This document shows, one piece after another, positions 36,101 through 50,400 of a stretch of DNA of 64,000 nucleotides (its first letter is position 1; the number at the start of each line of letters is the position of its first letter). Both the position numbers and the translations under genes were made by a program. The stretch lies in the NCBI GenBank assembly GCA_963693305.1, contig OY855913.1, positions 15,407,022-15,471,021 of the forward strand, read 5' to 3'. Below the pieces are notes generated by a model. It worked only from the letters and a program-made list of their open reading frames with translations. It was not told the DNA's origin and did no database searches. This DNA is from Meandrina meandrites. Taxonomy: Eukaryota > Cnidaria > Anthozoa > Scleractinia > Meandrinidae.

Positions 36101-39100
36101 GGGAATGATTTTTTGTTTCAAAAATAGGTCTGAACATCGTGCCACGGTAGATGCAATCTCAAATACAAAAAAATACACACTTTACTTGAGAAATAAACTA
36201 TCATTTGTTTTAAATATCGTGAAATAAGCGTAAAAAAGGCGTGATATTTGGTGCGTAGGCGTGAAGCGAAGCAAGTTCAATCGAGAACCTACTTTGAAAT
36301 AAAACATGCGTCCATTAAGAATAAAAAAAAATATGACCCTGGCACGTTGACAGCTGTTTCGAATCTTTCGAAGTCTCTAGCTTCGAAATTGAAATTTCGC
36401 GTGATCAAAATGTAAAATCGTGTGAGGTCTCACGTTAGCAAACGCCTTTGCCTGTTAAGAAAAGGGAGAGGCCAGATCTTTTAGACAAAGAAATCATGTG
36501 TAAGGAAAAAGCTTTTGTGTGCGACAGGGTTCACTGACGCTTCAACAAATGGTTTTGCGAAATGTGAATTGTTCATTATCCGGTTACACTTAGAATTATA
36601 TTTGCATAATAAACAAACCTTTCTAAGTCTTTTTTAACCCCTTTGATGTCCACGAGCTATAGTTCTTTCCAGAGCACTTTTGATGCAAAAATTAACTTGC
36701 TTTCCATAAAAGGGCTGGTTGTGAAGAATGCGTTATTTTAAAAAACTTGGTAACGAACATGTTAATAAAATTTGATCGAATTTTCCACGACATTTCACTA
36801 ATTTCTTACTTATATTGATCTTTTCGCGGTTATTTCACGCAGTTATTTGGATACCGCTTACAACTTTTGTGGTTTGATAGACCTGATTAGTGATATGAAA
36901 AACAAATTTGTGAGTACTTTCGCATTTTGTAGCTATTAATATTTCAATGTGGTGATTAAAATTCAAAATCTTTGTCTCTAAAATTTTGCGTGTCGTGTTT
37001 CTGCGTTAGGTGACGCGCGCGTATCGCATTTGCTATCGGCTGGTATGTTTACTCGGGGCGTCTGACGGCTAAATTGCAACCTGGCAAACAGGAACCTTGT
37101 TAATGCTCGGAAATAACTCGAACGCCAACACTGGAAACGTTTTTTGCTGTAAAGATGAAACGATTGTTGAACTTGGACGCGGGAATCCGTGACTACCTGT
37201 GATGTCGTATTCAGTCAGGTCATCTCCACGTGTTGGCGAGTATGCAAGCGAAAGAACTTAGTACTCTGCTTCTTCGAAGTTTGGTTTTACATGCAAACAA
37301 GTGGACCATAATTTTAGCCATAACATATGCAAAAGGCTTTGGACAAATTTTACTGCAGTCGAAGTTATAATCTTCGATAGGACGCCCTTGCGAAAGTAAA
37401 GAAATGTGTGTTGTATTGCATTGGAATCCGCTGCCACTTTTGCTGTTCATTTTGTTTACATCGGCTGTTGTTGCTGTCGTGGCGTTAATTTCACTTTTGT
37501 ACTTCATTTACCGATCAAAAGACGAAAATAAATTACATGGACACCGACCCCGAGCGGTTTCCATAAGGACAGCGAACTCTTCGCGGAAATTTTTCTCCAC
37601 ACTGCTGTATCCAGTCACCTGGGTTTCGCAAATGATCAAAAATCCTTGCACCCGTGTTTATTTTGCAATAAGACGTACACTACACAGCGCTGCTACTGTT
37701 GTTAGATGGCGAACAACGCAACAATCGACCTTCGATCACGACCAGCTGATTCACGACAGTCGCTGGCAAAAGTTTCTACGGGAGAGAGTGCTTCCTGCTT
37801 CGGAAGAGGCAGTTCACGCTGGAATTCCACTGGAAAATTTCCCGATAGTTAGGCAGTCTCAAATGGGGACAATTATTGCATATTCTTTGGAATACATTCG
37901 CGATGTGTTCGCTCGAAAAGTTGATGAAAGCAGTGTTTCTGCACCGAAAGAGCGCTATGTGTTGCTTCTTCGCGGACCGAAGACAGAAAGCGAAACAGAG
38001 TTGGAACCAAAGTTTAAAGATGTAGTCACAGACATGCTCCAGTTTAAACAGGTAATTCTGATCTTTCTGTGTCTCTCCATAAAGTTTTTGATTAATTATC
38101 TCGAGGAGTTAGGAAGTGTGAAAATTTCGGCAAAAGCGGTCTGTCGCGAAAATTGTTTTTTTTGTGTCTGTACCGATGCAAAATTTGCATGCTATGTTGT
38201 GTTCGTTGTAGCGCGCTCGATTTGGCGCGATATTTCGTTACTGATCATTTTCTCTGAAAGAATCGATAATGCAATTTGAAAGGTCGAGAAATAGATGTGT
38301 AAGCCTTCTGATTTTAGAGCATAAGTTGTTTTATCATTCTTTTTGTCTAGATCTCTGCTGTTATTATTGAGTCGAACCGTCGATTTGTAATTTGTAAACA
38401 GCGAGCGACATGTTTCGCGTGAGTAATTTTCCCAGTGGTGTTTATTTCATGTGGTGAAGTTCTTTTTGGACACGCGTGCTGCAATTTTCAAAGACAGCAA
38501 GTGGTTTTATTTAATAATTCGCCAAGTATGTGTAAATATTTGTCGAAAGGTTCACTTGCGAAGAGGCTTTCTTTGTATAGTGAATTTTTTCCACCTCATC
38601 AAATTTACGCTTCTTGAACTGTCTCGCTCTTTTAAATTATTTTAGTTTATCAATACGTCATGATTATCCTTTGGAAATGGTTTTCTTTCTATATTTTCTC
38701 TGCGTTTTATTGACTGGTGAACTGGATGGTGTTATTTCAGGAAAAATAAAAATTCTTGTTCACGGCTTGATTTGCATATTAAAAGTTTTATATTTATGCA
38801 AAGTGCTTTTAAGATCTCTAAACATTACAAAAGAATTCAACTAAACGTTTTGGGTTCAAAATTTATATATTTTATGAATTTGACCCTTTTGATTTTAATT
38901 CACACTGTACTTGCTATAGTTAAAAAGAATTTTGGAAACATCTTGGAGAAGGAAGTATATGTTAAAATCAGTTTGTTGTATTCTTAGCCCAGTATAGAAT
39001 AATTAATAACTCCTTTTCCCATATTAAGAATGAAAACCCTGTTAATGTTCCTAGCCAAATAATTTTTGGGTTTACAACCTGAACACTGCATGTAGCAACC

Positions 39101-40133
39101 AGTTATGAGGAAGGTTTTGTGCTTACATTTCTTAATTCACTCTAAGCCATTCAGGAACAAGATTTGGTTAATTGGTTCAAATGTACTATAAGAGGGTACT
39201 ACAACAAACATCTTTTCCTAAAGCTTTTTTACTTGATAAATCACAAGTCGTGAAAATCTGCTGCTTTTAATCAGAAAAAAGTGTTGTTTCACAAATAAAT
39301 ACGGTAACCATAATGTGAGTCGGTAATATCACATTCACAAAAGGTGATCCTTATGACCTTTAAAAAGAAAGTTATGCTTGTGCTCTCTTAAGTATCAATC
39401 AGCTTATTTCTTTTGATGTAGAAATAGTCACAGTTTTAAGAACTGCTTAAATAATATTGTTGATGTCCCTTGCAGAAGATTTATATATTCATTTTTTTCT
39501 TTTCTTTTAATACTATTTTGTGCTCACACATCCAGCGCTTGTGCTGTATGGGTAGATAGAGTATTGCATTGTATTGTAACTTGCATGCCATAATCACTGT
39601 GGCTTGTACTGTATGCTTGTTCTGTGGTGCTGCTTATAATATTCTTTTATTCTTGAAGTTTCCAGTAACTTTGGATGTTTAACAATCATGTAGAACCCAG
39701 CAAGGGTCCATTTACAATACTTAGAAAAACAAAAGGAGACATTCAAAAGGTTTAACTTGCATGGATTGTTTTAGTGTTCCTCATTATAATCAATGTACCA
39801 TGTTTGCGTTTATCGGAAATGAGCAGAACATTTTATTATCACAGCATTATTTATGAAATCACGTCATATTCAACTAGGGATGAGGATGATGATATTACCC
39901 AGCAAGAGCATTTTTTCTTTTTTTCCAACTTGGTGTAATTTTGCTGAATCTGGCGTACTGTCACTTTAACTTCCCACCATACGTTCTACAGTTCTCTCAC
40001 TTGTTCTTGCTGTTTTCTTACCAGAGTTCATTGCATTCCAGTGCTGCGTGCCCTCTATGAATTACATCTACACCTTTTTTTTTTTTTGTCATATCCACCA
40101 TCTCCCCATGTTATTTTTCTGTTCTTAGTCTTG

Positions 40134-40176
<43 letters not shown>

Positions 40177-41444
40177 TCATACCAAATTTACAATGTTTTT
40201 AGTACCATTATTGAATTTATTAATCTCTAAGACGGACACCATCGGGACGGGCTGCAACTGTCCGTGTTAGAGAGGTGTCTGTCCTATAGTGAGTTTAGTT
40301 AAAGTAAAATGCCTGAAAAATGGCAGGGATGGGACCAACACCAGCTGCCCATCTTTTAGAGGTGTCGATTAAGAGAAAGTTGACTGTATTACCAAAAAAG
40401 TAGTGTCAAGAAGCCCTAAGTATATTTTAGACAACATCAGTTAAGCAGATCACTTTATCATTATTGTAGAAATGAATTTATATGTATTTTTTCATGGTTT
40501 GGCACATGTGCAAGCTATTGCAGGGCTCACTAATTCTATTGATTATGAACCAATTGGATGAGAGTAGATACCTTGTGCATGCCCAGAATAAATTGTATGG
40601 GCCAACAATAAATTTGGTGTTCAAAACCAATTTGACATTAATTGTTTGGTATAAATTCGTTGTTGTCTTGCCTGAAATTTGTGCATCTTTGATCTGTCTG
40701 ACTGTACATACTGACAGACTTGAATTTACATATAATACTGCCCCAGTACATGTGGTTGATAATAAAGTGAACAAGGTACTTTATGCATGGAGTTGAAACA
40801 TATAAAAGGACATTTTAATGAGAAACGTCTCTTCTATTGCCATGTTTTTGTGACTGACCGAGGAATTCTCAATGGAAAATTTCCCACAATTAAATGACTG
40901 CTTAAATAGCTTGCATTACTGTGATAGTCTTTCATGTATTAAATAACATTATTACATTATTTTTAAACCAGGAAATGAAACAAGAACTAGTGGACTTTAA
41001 AGATGTCATAAGTTCTTTACAACTTCTGAGTAAGAAGGTGGTACCCTTGCCGCAAAGGAAATCCAAACTGAAGAGCAAACTTCTTGTTGAACCAGTGTGC
41101 AGTTACAAAAACATGCAGGTGAGTCTCATATACACTTCTTGACCTTGTAGGAGGGTAGGATAGGGAAAGTATTTGGCTTGCAGACTGTTAAAAGGATACC
41201 AATCGAGCCACAACAATTCCAGGACTTTATTGTAAACTGAACTAGCTAAATGTGTGTTACTTCACGTAGCATCAAAACCGAACTGAACTAGTAAACGACA
41301 TGGCGGGAACACATGGCATGCATCTAATTAACTTAACCAATCAGAATCCAATGTAACAGCATAAATTATCATACATAATTATAATGTAATGTAACATAGA
41401 CATGGTGTATGGATTGATTGTAGTAAGGTCTGGATCATGAATGA

Positions 41445-41475
<31 letters not shown>

Positions 41476-44400
41476 TATAGTAAATAAATAATTTTTTTGT
41501 TTTCAGAATATTGTCAACAAAGGCGAAGAGTGTCTTCTGTTGGATAACTCTGAACATCATTCTTGGAAAGTATGTATTTTTTTGTAATTTAATATTTATA
41601 TATTTTAAACTTTCAAATAATCATCAACAGATATTAAGTATTGAACTGAAGATAAGATCATATCACACGTATCAAGGTATTTGTCTGTATTCAGTGGCAT
41701 AATTTAGCACTTATCCTGAATTTGCTAGAAAGCTGACTTCATTACTTTACCCACCATATCTTATACCACCCTGCATGTACATTTAGCAGAAAGACAGACA
41801 GACAGATAGTCGGTCGGTCGGTCGGTCGGTCAGAAAGACAGACAGACAGACAGACACTGAAACATGGTCCTAAGGGTATTGACTTTCAGGAGAGTTAGCA
41901 GTTTTCTTATGGTCATCAACCTCGCTGAACAGAAATGAAACAGATCACACCACTTAAACTGTGAATTAATGACTACATGTATGCCTCACCAGATCACAAA
42001 TGCCAGTGGTAGACAGTGTGAAGTGCCGTCAGTATGTTTTGTTATTCCTGCTCCAGATGTAGAGGCAACAGAATTTTCAACAAGGTAATGCTTTTAAACA
42101 TGATTTACATTAATGCTGTACTAGAACTGTATAATTCAAATGTCTGTACTCTGTCTGGAGGAAAAAGACCATCATACAGTTTTTGCTCAGTGACCAGGCC
42201 TTTGAATGGCAGTGAGGCTGGAGTTGACCTTGTTTTGATACAGACCTCACTGCTTTTGTCTTGTAAATCAAGTTGTTCTGATGCTAACTAGTTTGCATTT
42301 ATATGAGAAAAGCAGAGAGGTTTGTATCAATGCAAGGTCACCTCCAGCCTCACTACCATTCAAAGGCCAGGCCACTGACCAGACAACTGTAAAATGGCCT
42401 ATAGTCTTTGTAAGAACTTAAAGGAGCTATGTCACGAGGATTTCTCAGATTTTTGGTCTAAACTGTTCTGAAATTAGTGTTAGGCAACTTAACCCATGAA
42501 GAACATTACCTTTGAACATCTAAAGGAAGATATAACCTTAATACGTGGATAGAAATCAAACTGCGCCTATTTACCGGTATATCGATTTTTTTGAAGATGC
42601 ACAGAAACAACTTGAAGAGTTTAGCTTAACTTTTCAAGTTGTTATCCATTTCCATTGTAGCCATCTGCAGCTAAAGATGCTTGTTAACAGTTTTGGTGAT
42701 CTAATATAGCAATTGCTAAAAAAATGGACTATTATTTTTTGCTTTCCTTTGACACAAACATAAATTTTGGCTGTTCAAAAATCTGTTAAAATCCGTGACA
42801 AAGCCCCTTTAATTGAAGATTGAATAATCACAGATTATGTGTTCACACTTGGTTTAAACTCATGGCTAAGCTTTATTTCAAACAGTCTCTGAGATGCTGA
42901 GATGGTTTTCAGTTATTTTGATGAGATGACGTGTTTGGCTGAGAAAACCAGAGCAGTTAATTGTAAATCTGGATTTATTTCAATCTGACTTGCAGCTGTG
43001 CATTTCATTTCCCTGTTTTCTCTTAATTCATGAACTGTTTGATAGATTAATGATTTGTTATATCTGTCACAAAGTATGTTTTATTTTGTGCTACACCATT
43101 AATTTTTCCATACGGTTTGTTTAATCAGGCTAGAAATTCAGTATAAACATTTATTAACACTGTGGAGAACAAGACACTGGAACCTGAAGCAAGCTCTCAG
43201 CAAAGAACAAGTCTTCACAAACGTGAAGGTGATAAAATCCACTTCTCCTGAGAAGGTACGTGGACACATCTCGCATACTTGTAGGAGGGCATTTCTGGTA
43301 AGGGAGGAATAGGGGCTGGTGGGATATGGCTTGTAAAGAATTAGGATTGGGGGGGTGGGGGGTGGGCATTGTCTCAACAACCCACCCAAAAGAAAGAACA
43401 TGGTTTTGTAATGGTTAGAGCAATGGATTCTAGGCATTCCTTGGGAAGACACTACAACTATCACAGTGCCTTTTCTTCACTGAGTAGCAGTGAACCTGAC
43501 ACAGAGAAGCGGTTACCCGAGATGGGGCCTGTATCCCATGCGGGGAGGGGGTGGGGGGGAGTAGCAATGGCTAGGCATTTCTTTATGGAAAAGAGAGTTG
43601 AGCTCTGGTACTGATACACTATCAGGCTCCTTAATCTATTTCCAGGGATTGAAACAGACTTTGACCATGGGTACACTGTAACAAGATCAAAGTGTTCATA
43701 AACTATAGCAAATGACAGGTTTTTTATCATTATAGGCAGTATTTATAAAAAGTAAAGCAGTTGCATGGTTATCACTGATCTGTTCATCATTTGTTTCAGG
43801 GCAAGCTGCCGCTTTTGGCAGGTTCAAAAGACGTTGACCAACTTTTAAAAGATATCCAAATGCCTGATGATCAAGAAATAGTTGGCATCACAGAACGGCT
43901 GGTTGAGCAAGAGCTGGTGACTGCAGCTACTGTCTCACTTAGTGAGCATCCTGTGGACACTATAACAAATGGAGTACAAACTGTTCAAACCCTCGATAAG
44001 GTGCAGTGCACAAGTTCAACAAATGTAGGAGCAAAGCCGTGTAAAGGCTTGATTTCCGCCACTCAGGCTTATGCATCCCACCTCAGCTCAGGCTTCTTTC
44101 CCAAAGAGTGGCTAGTAATCAAGCCTAAGCCATGTATCATACTTCATAAAAAACGACAGCCACACAAAATAGATGGTTTATTCTCTGTCTATTTGAGACG
44201 AGTTAATTTCAGTTGAAATCTAGAATTATCTTTTAAAGAAAGTACACAAACAAAATGACTCTTAAATCGGTGTTTGCAGTTTGGAAATAATGTTCAACTC
44301 CATTAATAAGACCCCACCCCCTTTGAGAAAGAGCCCCATGACAAAATGGGTTCACTGAGTTAAGAAACTAGCAAGTACAAACCAACGTCGACATTGTTTA

Positions 44401-47400
44401 GAGAGAAGGCAAGCTGTAAAACATTTTAACAAATGCAGCTTGGGGTTTCCTCAAATAAAGAAGTTATATACATGTTACACTTGAAATCACCTTGTGCATT
44501 TTGTATGCTTGGATATTAAATTCAATATCTGGTACTTTACTTTGCAGCAAAGTGCTCAGAGCACTCTAAACGATCTACTGGCCTGGCTAACCAGAGCAGA
44601 AGCCTTTTTGAAAACCAAGTCTCTTGAGACTCTAAACCATGGAAGTCTTTCCAATACTCTACAGCAAGTTGAGGTAAAAAGCATAGCCGAAAGGCCCTAA
44701 CACCTTGTACTTGAGTCTGCTATAAGCCTGGTGGCACATCAGTAGGAGCACTTAATAATGGTTTTACAGCAAATACTATACATGTTACATAACAATTATT
44801 AATACAATTTGATGTTTCTGAAAGGGATGCCAGTCCACCACTTGTACCTGCCATCACCTGCACCTCGCCATCTAGAGTCCAACACACTATTAGCAGTAGG
44901 CCCGGCACCATTTAATTCCTGGGGGAAATTTAATTAAAAGAGCTCGCTAAGTTTGTGTTGTCATTTCTGGAAATGATTGGCACCTCGAACAGGATTGCTC
45001 CTTTTGGACAGTTGCCCGATCGGGAGGCTGAGGGGGATTATAAAATACCAGAGGAGCATGGAAACCTTTCAACAATGATGTAATCATTCTTATCCTCTCT
45101 GCTCATTTTGTTTGTACATCAGAATTTACAAGAGCAGCAGACACAAAGAGCTCCCCAGTATGACTCTCTAATGCAAGCTCTCATCACCAAGATGGACCCT
45201 CAACTACAAAGCAAGTTGGGTCTACTGTCTGAAAAATGGATCAGAGTGAAGGAAGAGACCAATGACTGGCACAGAATGTGAGTCAGGAGGGGAATGTTCA
45301 TGTCAATAATTAATTCAAAAAGGAGATGAAACAGCTTTCGTAAAGGGAAAAAACTGAGCAGTTGTAGAGAAATCCTGAAAACATTCAATTTCTTTGTGTA
45401 ATGTCGTAGTTCAATTGCACCAGAATCGTCAGGGGCACCGGACAAATCATTACGATGGATGTCTGTTCAGAGGGCCTGCTGTCCCCTCAGAGTTTTTTTT
45501 TTAGTGAAATGCCACCTCGAACCTTTGTAATATTTAAATATACACCTGTTTTTTTGAGAGGTAAAAGCGTTCTTTTGGGTAGGGGAATATGCCAGGTACG
45601 ATTTTCGGTTTTTTGGTAGATGTACGCGTTAGCGGGAACAGCCGGGAAGCTCAAATTTTGTTGAATATGAGATAGCTATAATCAATTCATATCCTCGCGC
45701 GCTCATGGGAATAATTGTTAATTATTTTCATTTGATATAATTTATGTTCTTTCTCACCAGACTTGTGTTTTTGCTGAACATTGCTGAACTGGTGTCAGAT
45801 CTTGAAGACAGTCTGCGACGTGTTGAAGTGATTCTCATACAACAGCCTGGGCTCACGGCTAACCTGAAAGACATTCAGCATCAAATCAAAGTTTTACAGG
45901 TAACAGAAAATTACCATATGTTTCCATTGTGGTCTAAGTGCACCGGCAGGGTGTATCAAAGCTGGTAGTATCCAATAACCGTGAAATGTTTCGATTTTTA
46001 CATGGTTTACAAGCTTTCAGAGTGTTTTCAAACATACCAAGTAGTTTTAAAGAGATGCAACACTTTCTGGTTGTGCAAAAGATTGATAACACTCATTGTC
46101 AATCCAGGATTAATGTTACAGTTTCTACTTTAATTAAAAACGTTGTGTGAAGTTAGTCAAAGAATAAAACTGAAACACAACAAAAGTTTGAATGGACAAC
46201 CTGAAATCAACATTCATGCAAATCTCGGATTAGATGAATGGTGCTTTGAACCTGGCCACCAGTTGATATCGACCCTATGAACAACTAGCTTCCTACGCAG
46301 TCCTCCCCTAAAAACGACTGCATGTGAGGCTAATGAACAACTGGAACAGAAAATGTAAAGTATATGTATATTGCTTTCATGGAATAGCTTCCCTATTATT
46401 TTCCCCTTTTTTTCTTCTTTCGCTTCGGTAGCAACTTGACACAATACAGTAGTGTGATATTGTTTTGCATCAACATATGTGGCAACGTTTTTCTCACAGG
46501 GAGCACTTCAGACTGAAATAGAACCAAGGAAGAGCAAGATTGAAGACATACAGAGATCACTTCCTGACCTAAAGGACTTTGATAAGGCCAGAGTGCAGGC
46601 CATTCTGGAGAGATGGGAAGCTGCTCAACATCAGATCGATAACCGTCTTGCTGGACTCGTGAAAGCCGAGCACAAGCTTGAGCAATTTCAAGCTGGACTG
46701 CAGAATGAATTGGAATGGCTAGACAGAGTTGAAGAGAAAGTGCAAGACCGAGACTCAAGCAGAGAGAGTAGTAATGCCGAAAATGTTATGGAAGAACTCA
46801 CAGTGAGTTGAATTTTTTTCTTTTGGTGATTTCACTGTAGGTTAGATTGGTACACAAGGGTTAAACCCGCGTCATTGTTAGAGGTCTAAAACATGCTTTG
46901 TTTGTTCTTGTTGTTCCAGGCTCTGTACACAGATATTCGGAGCCAGCAAGTGTCAATCAAAACTCTCTGCACCGTGGGACATGAATACACAGACGAGTCA
47001 CAGGTAAGATGAAGGCATTGCTGAAAGTACTTTTGATGTTCGAGCCACTTGCAGGCATGTGTCGTTCACCCTGGCTTAAATATAGCGAGTTTCGCCCATA
47101 ACGAGTTTCGCCCACATTGTTTCGCCCAGAACGAGAATGGTTTAGAATGGATAAGAACGAGGTATATTCATGTTTAGCACGCTTGTTTCGGCTCATGGAT
47201 TTAAGAACGAGGTATACTCGTGTTTAGCACGCTTGTTTCCGCTCATGGATTTAAGAACGAGGTATACTCATGTGTTTAGCGCGCTTGCTTCTGGGCGAAA
47301 CTCGTTATGGGCGAAACCCGCGGCTACCTGGCTTAATGAAATCCAATGGGAACGTCTTGTTTCAAATGCATATTCTCATACTGTATAGCTCAGTTGGAAG

Positions 47401-50400
47401 AGCGTTTCAACCTGTATTACAAAGAACATAGATGAGGGTCAAATTCCATCCTCAGATGCCGCAAGGTTGCTTCATGGCTTCGCAACTGCATGTAAAGATG
47501 ACTTTCGTGTTCTGTTTTGTGCTTGTTGCTAGGTGTGGGAAAGGAACCTCGAGGAGTACCGCCACAGCCTGCATCACTTGCCAGAGTCCCGAGACGCTGC
47601 CAACCCCCTTCTAGAAAGTGCTCAGAAGGGCCGAGAGGAAATTATATCATCGCTCATGAGTATGAACGCCAGATACGAGAAGCTCTTGAACGAGGTTCAG
47701 ATCGTCATGGAACAACTTGTGGAGACTTTGAAGAAAGAGGGAAAAGAACATAAAGAGGTAAGTTTGTTCATACTTTGCAAACCGGCCTTAAGCTTGTCGA
47801 TATCTTGTTTGCATAAAGGCAATAAGAAATTGGTTGGCAAAAGGTTTTAGAGTTCAAAGTCGTCGTAAAATGTTTAGGTTGTCCTTAAATATTCCCTTGT
47901 GTGAAGTTCTCCCTACCCCTGTGTGGCATTCATCCTTTCCTTGTATGACGTTCATCTTTCCCTTTTGTGACATTCATTATTCAATTGTATGACATTCGTC
48001 CTTCCCGTCTGTGACGTCCATGCATTTCTTATGTGACTTTCACCCTTCCCTTGTGTGACATTCGTCTTTTCCTTGTGTGACGTTCATCCTTACATTGTGT
48101 GACATACATGTAATCCCTTCCCTTGCGTGACAATCACTTTTCCGTTGTGTAACATTGATCCATTGTGTGACATTCACCCTGCTTTTGCGTGTGACATTGA
48201 CGTTTGATATTTACATTTCTGTTTTATAGGTTGAAGAGGCGTGTTTACAATGGTGCTCCTCGATCCAGCACCTGCTTGATTGGCTGTCAGACACTGAGAA
48301 AATCCTGCTATCTCAATCAGCCTCCCCCGCAGATGTCAAGGCACTAGAAGAGCAGATTGAAGAGCAGAAGGTAATGGACTGGTAACAAGGTGTTCAATGT
48401 GTATTTGTCGAGTCAAACGGAGACACCCATCACTGCAAGACATTAAAACAAACTGCATGGAAAGAAGTTGAGATACTTTTGGTAACAATACTGAGAGTAA
48501 AAGGAAGAAACATCAACAGCAAAGCACGGTTCAGTAGCTTTGATTTTAATGGTCATACGCTAAGGTTTCATCCGCTATAGAATCGATAACGGTATAATCA
48601 CCTTGTACAGTATAATAAACAACACCACGTGAAACGTAACTCGGCAACTTTCACGCAAATGGTCACGCACTAGGGTTTCGTCTGCAGACTCAATAAAAGT
48701 TAGAACCCCCTTGTACATAGTAGCAAACAGCACTGCATGAATTTACAGTTCAATAGGTTTGATTTGAATGATTACATACTGGGGGAAAGGGTTAAATTTA
48801 ATTAGTAGGTATATAATAAAAACAAAGAGTTTGTATTCAACGTAATTTTTTTAACTTTGAAGTAGTACAGGTGTAACTTCGATTGGTTGTGGCCGACATC
48901 TTGGTTTTGGTAAACTATTCAAATTTTTTAGGATTAATTTGCAAGTAATCAGCAAACAACTTTTCCTGGTGATTTTAATAGTCACGTAAAACAAACAAAT
49001 CTCGTGTATGAACTGAAGTTGAGCACAACAGAGGCCAGAAACACGGAACAAGCGACCAAATGCAAATAAGCGTTCAACAAGAATCGTTTTGCATTGTCAC
49101 CTACGATAATAAACTCAAGTGATCGTCTTCTGTTGATCAAAGACTAAATATTGTTATTGGGGTTGATGGAGTTTAAGATTCCACCGAAGACAGGGACGCG
49201 TTGGCTGCAATTCTTCGCAATGTTTTGTAACATCGAAGACAGGTTCGTAAATACAATTGTGACTTCTATAGCCTGTTATTATGGGCTTTGGTGTCGCTCC
49301 ACAATGTTCTGTAATTGTGTACTGTATATAAAAATGCCGGGTTACAGCAGAAGTGTATTCGGTTGCTGTCAAGTTTGGTTTTTTTTTTCGTACCACGCGG
49401 CAGTTTAGAAAACTCGGAAAAGTGAAGCTAGTAAGCAAAGCTACATTTTCGTTCTCTTCAGCACAAAGTGCCAAGTTTGTTTCTTTACAGTTGCAACTCG
49501 TCGGCGAACGAACAAATTTGCTTAATTAGGTAAGAATCCTTTTGTCGAACGTTTGTTTGCATTGTAAATTCGACAAGAGCCGCTTCAACTGAATTGTTCG
49601 AGTGTTGCTTGTACTTCTCTCGAGTTACAAAAGCTCTTTGTTGAACTCATCGAAAGAGTTTGCCTTATACGGTCCGCGGAGGCGACTACTTTCTGCAAAG
49701 TAACCGTTTTTAATCTTTTTATAACAACAATTGCGCTCTAAAAGCCTCTTTCCCGGTGCATAAGCTTAATTTCATATTGTACATGTAATGCATGTTAATG
49801 AAACGTTAAGATGCTAATGGCGCATTACTGTCTTGAGTTTGTTTTTGATATATTGAAAAAGTGCTTACAGAATTACGTATGTACGGGCACATCTATGTTT
49901 AAAAGCCTTACTACACATTAATATAATCTGTTCTCGTGTATATTTAATTTTTTCTTTTATTGCTTATGCATAATAATTAGTTAAACCTAATATAAAGTAA
50001 ATCTCGAGGGGCTATATTGTTACTACAAAGTAGTTTATCTTCTTCGTTGCGATAAAATCTTCACCCGTTTTAAAGAAAATCTTCTTTCGGTTTAAGAAAT
50101 GTCGGGGATTTCGTGTGATCTAAAAAGTGTTTCACGACTGCAAACAGATATCGTTCTAGATGTACTTACTGTTGGCTGGTTTGTGTTTTAATTAGAGATT
50201 CACCAAGGCTGTGTATGAGCGGCAGAAACCAGTCGAAGTTATGCTCTTACAGAGCAAGCAGTTCTTGAAAGGCAGCGGCCAGCTTCTGTCACCCACGAAA
50301 AAAGCCGAACTCGACACGAAGATGAGCATTTTGGAAGCGAGGTGGGGACGACTACAAGCCGAGCTTGACAATCGGTACATGAGACTCGTAAGGATTCACG

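Noticed and set aside
38052..38279. Continuation of the 291-codon frame past 38051
   Set aside because: It reads through a good GTAATT donor. The residues after it are cysteine/phenylalanine-rich and look like intron translation.
40228..40400. GACGGACACC-type inverted blocks as a complete transposon
   Set aside because: Looks like transposon debris, but neither clear ends nor a target duplication could be defined.
47378..47456. Functional tRNA gene
   Set aside because: A and B boxes are present, but the acceptor and anticodon stems do not pair and the 3' end is wrong.
49491..49529. 39-base micro-exon in intron 37
   Set aside because: Splice-like borders (TTTACAG / AG|GTAAGA) but the host frame ends in TAG. 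A poison exon is possible, but nothing else supports it.
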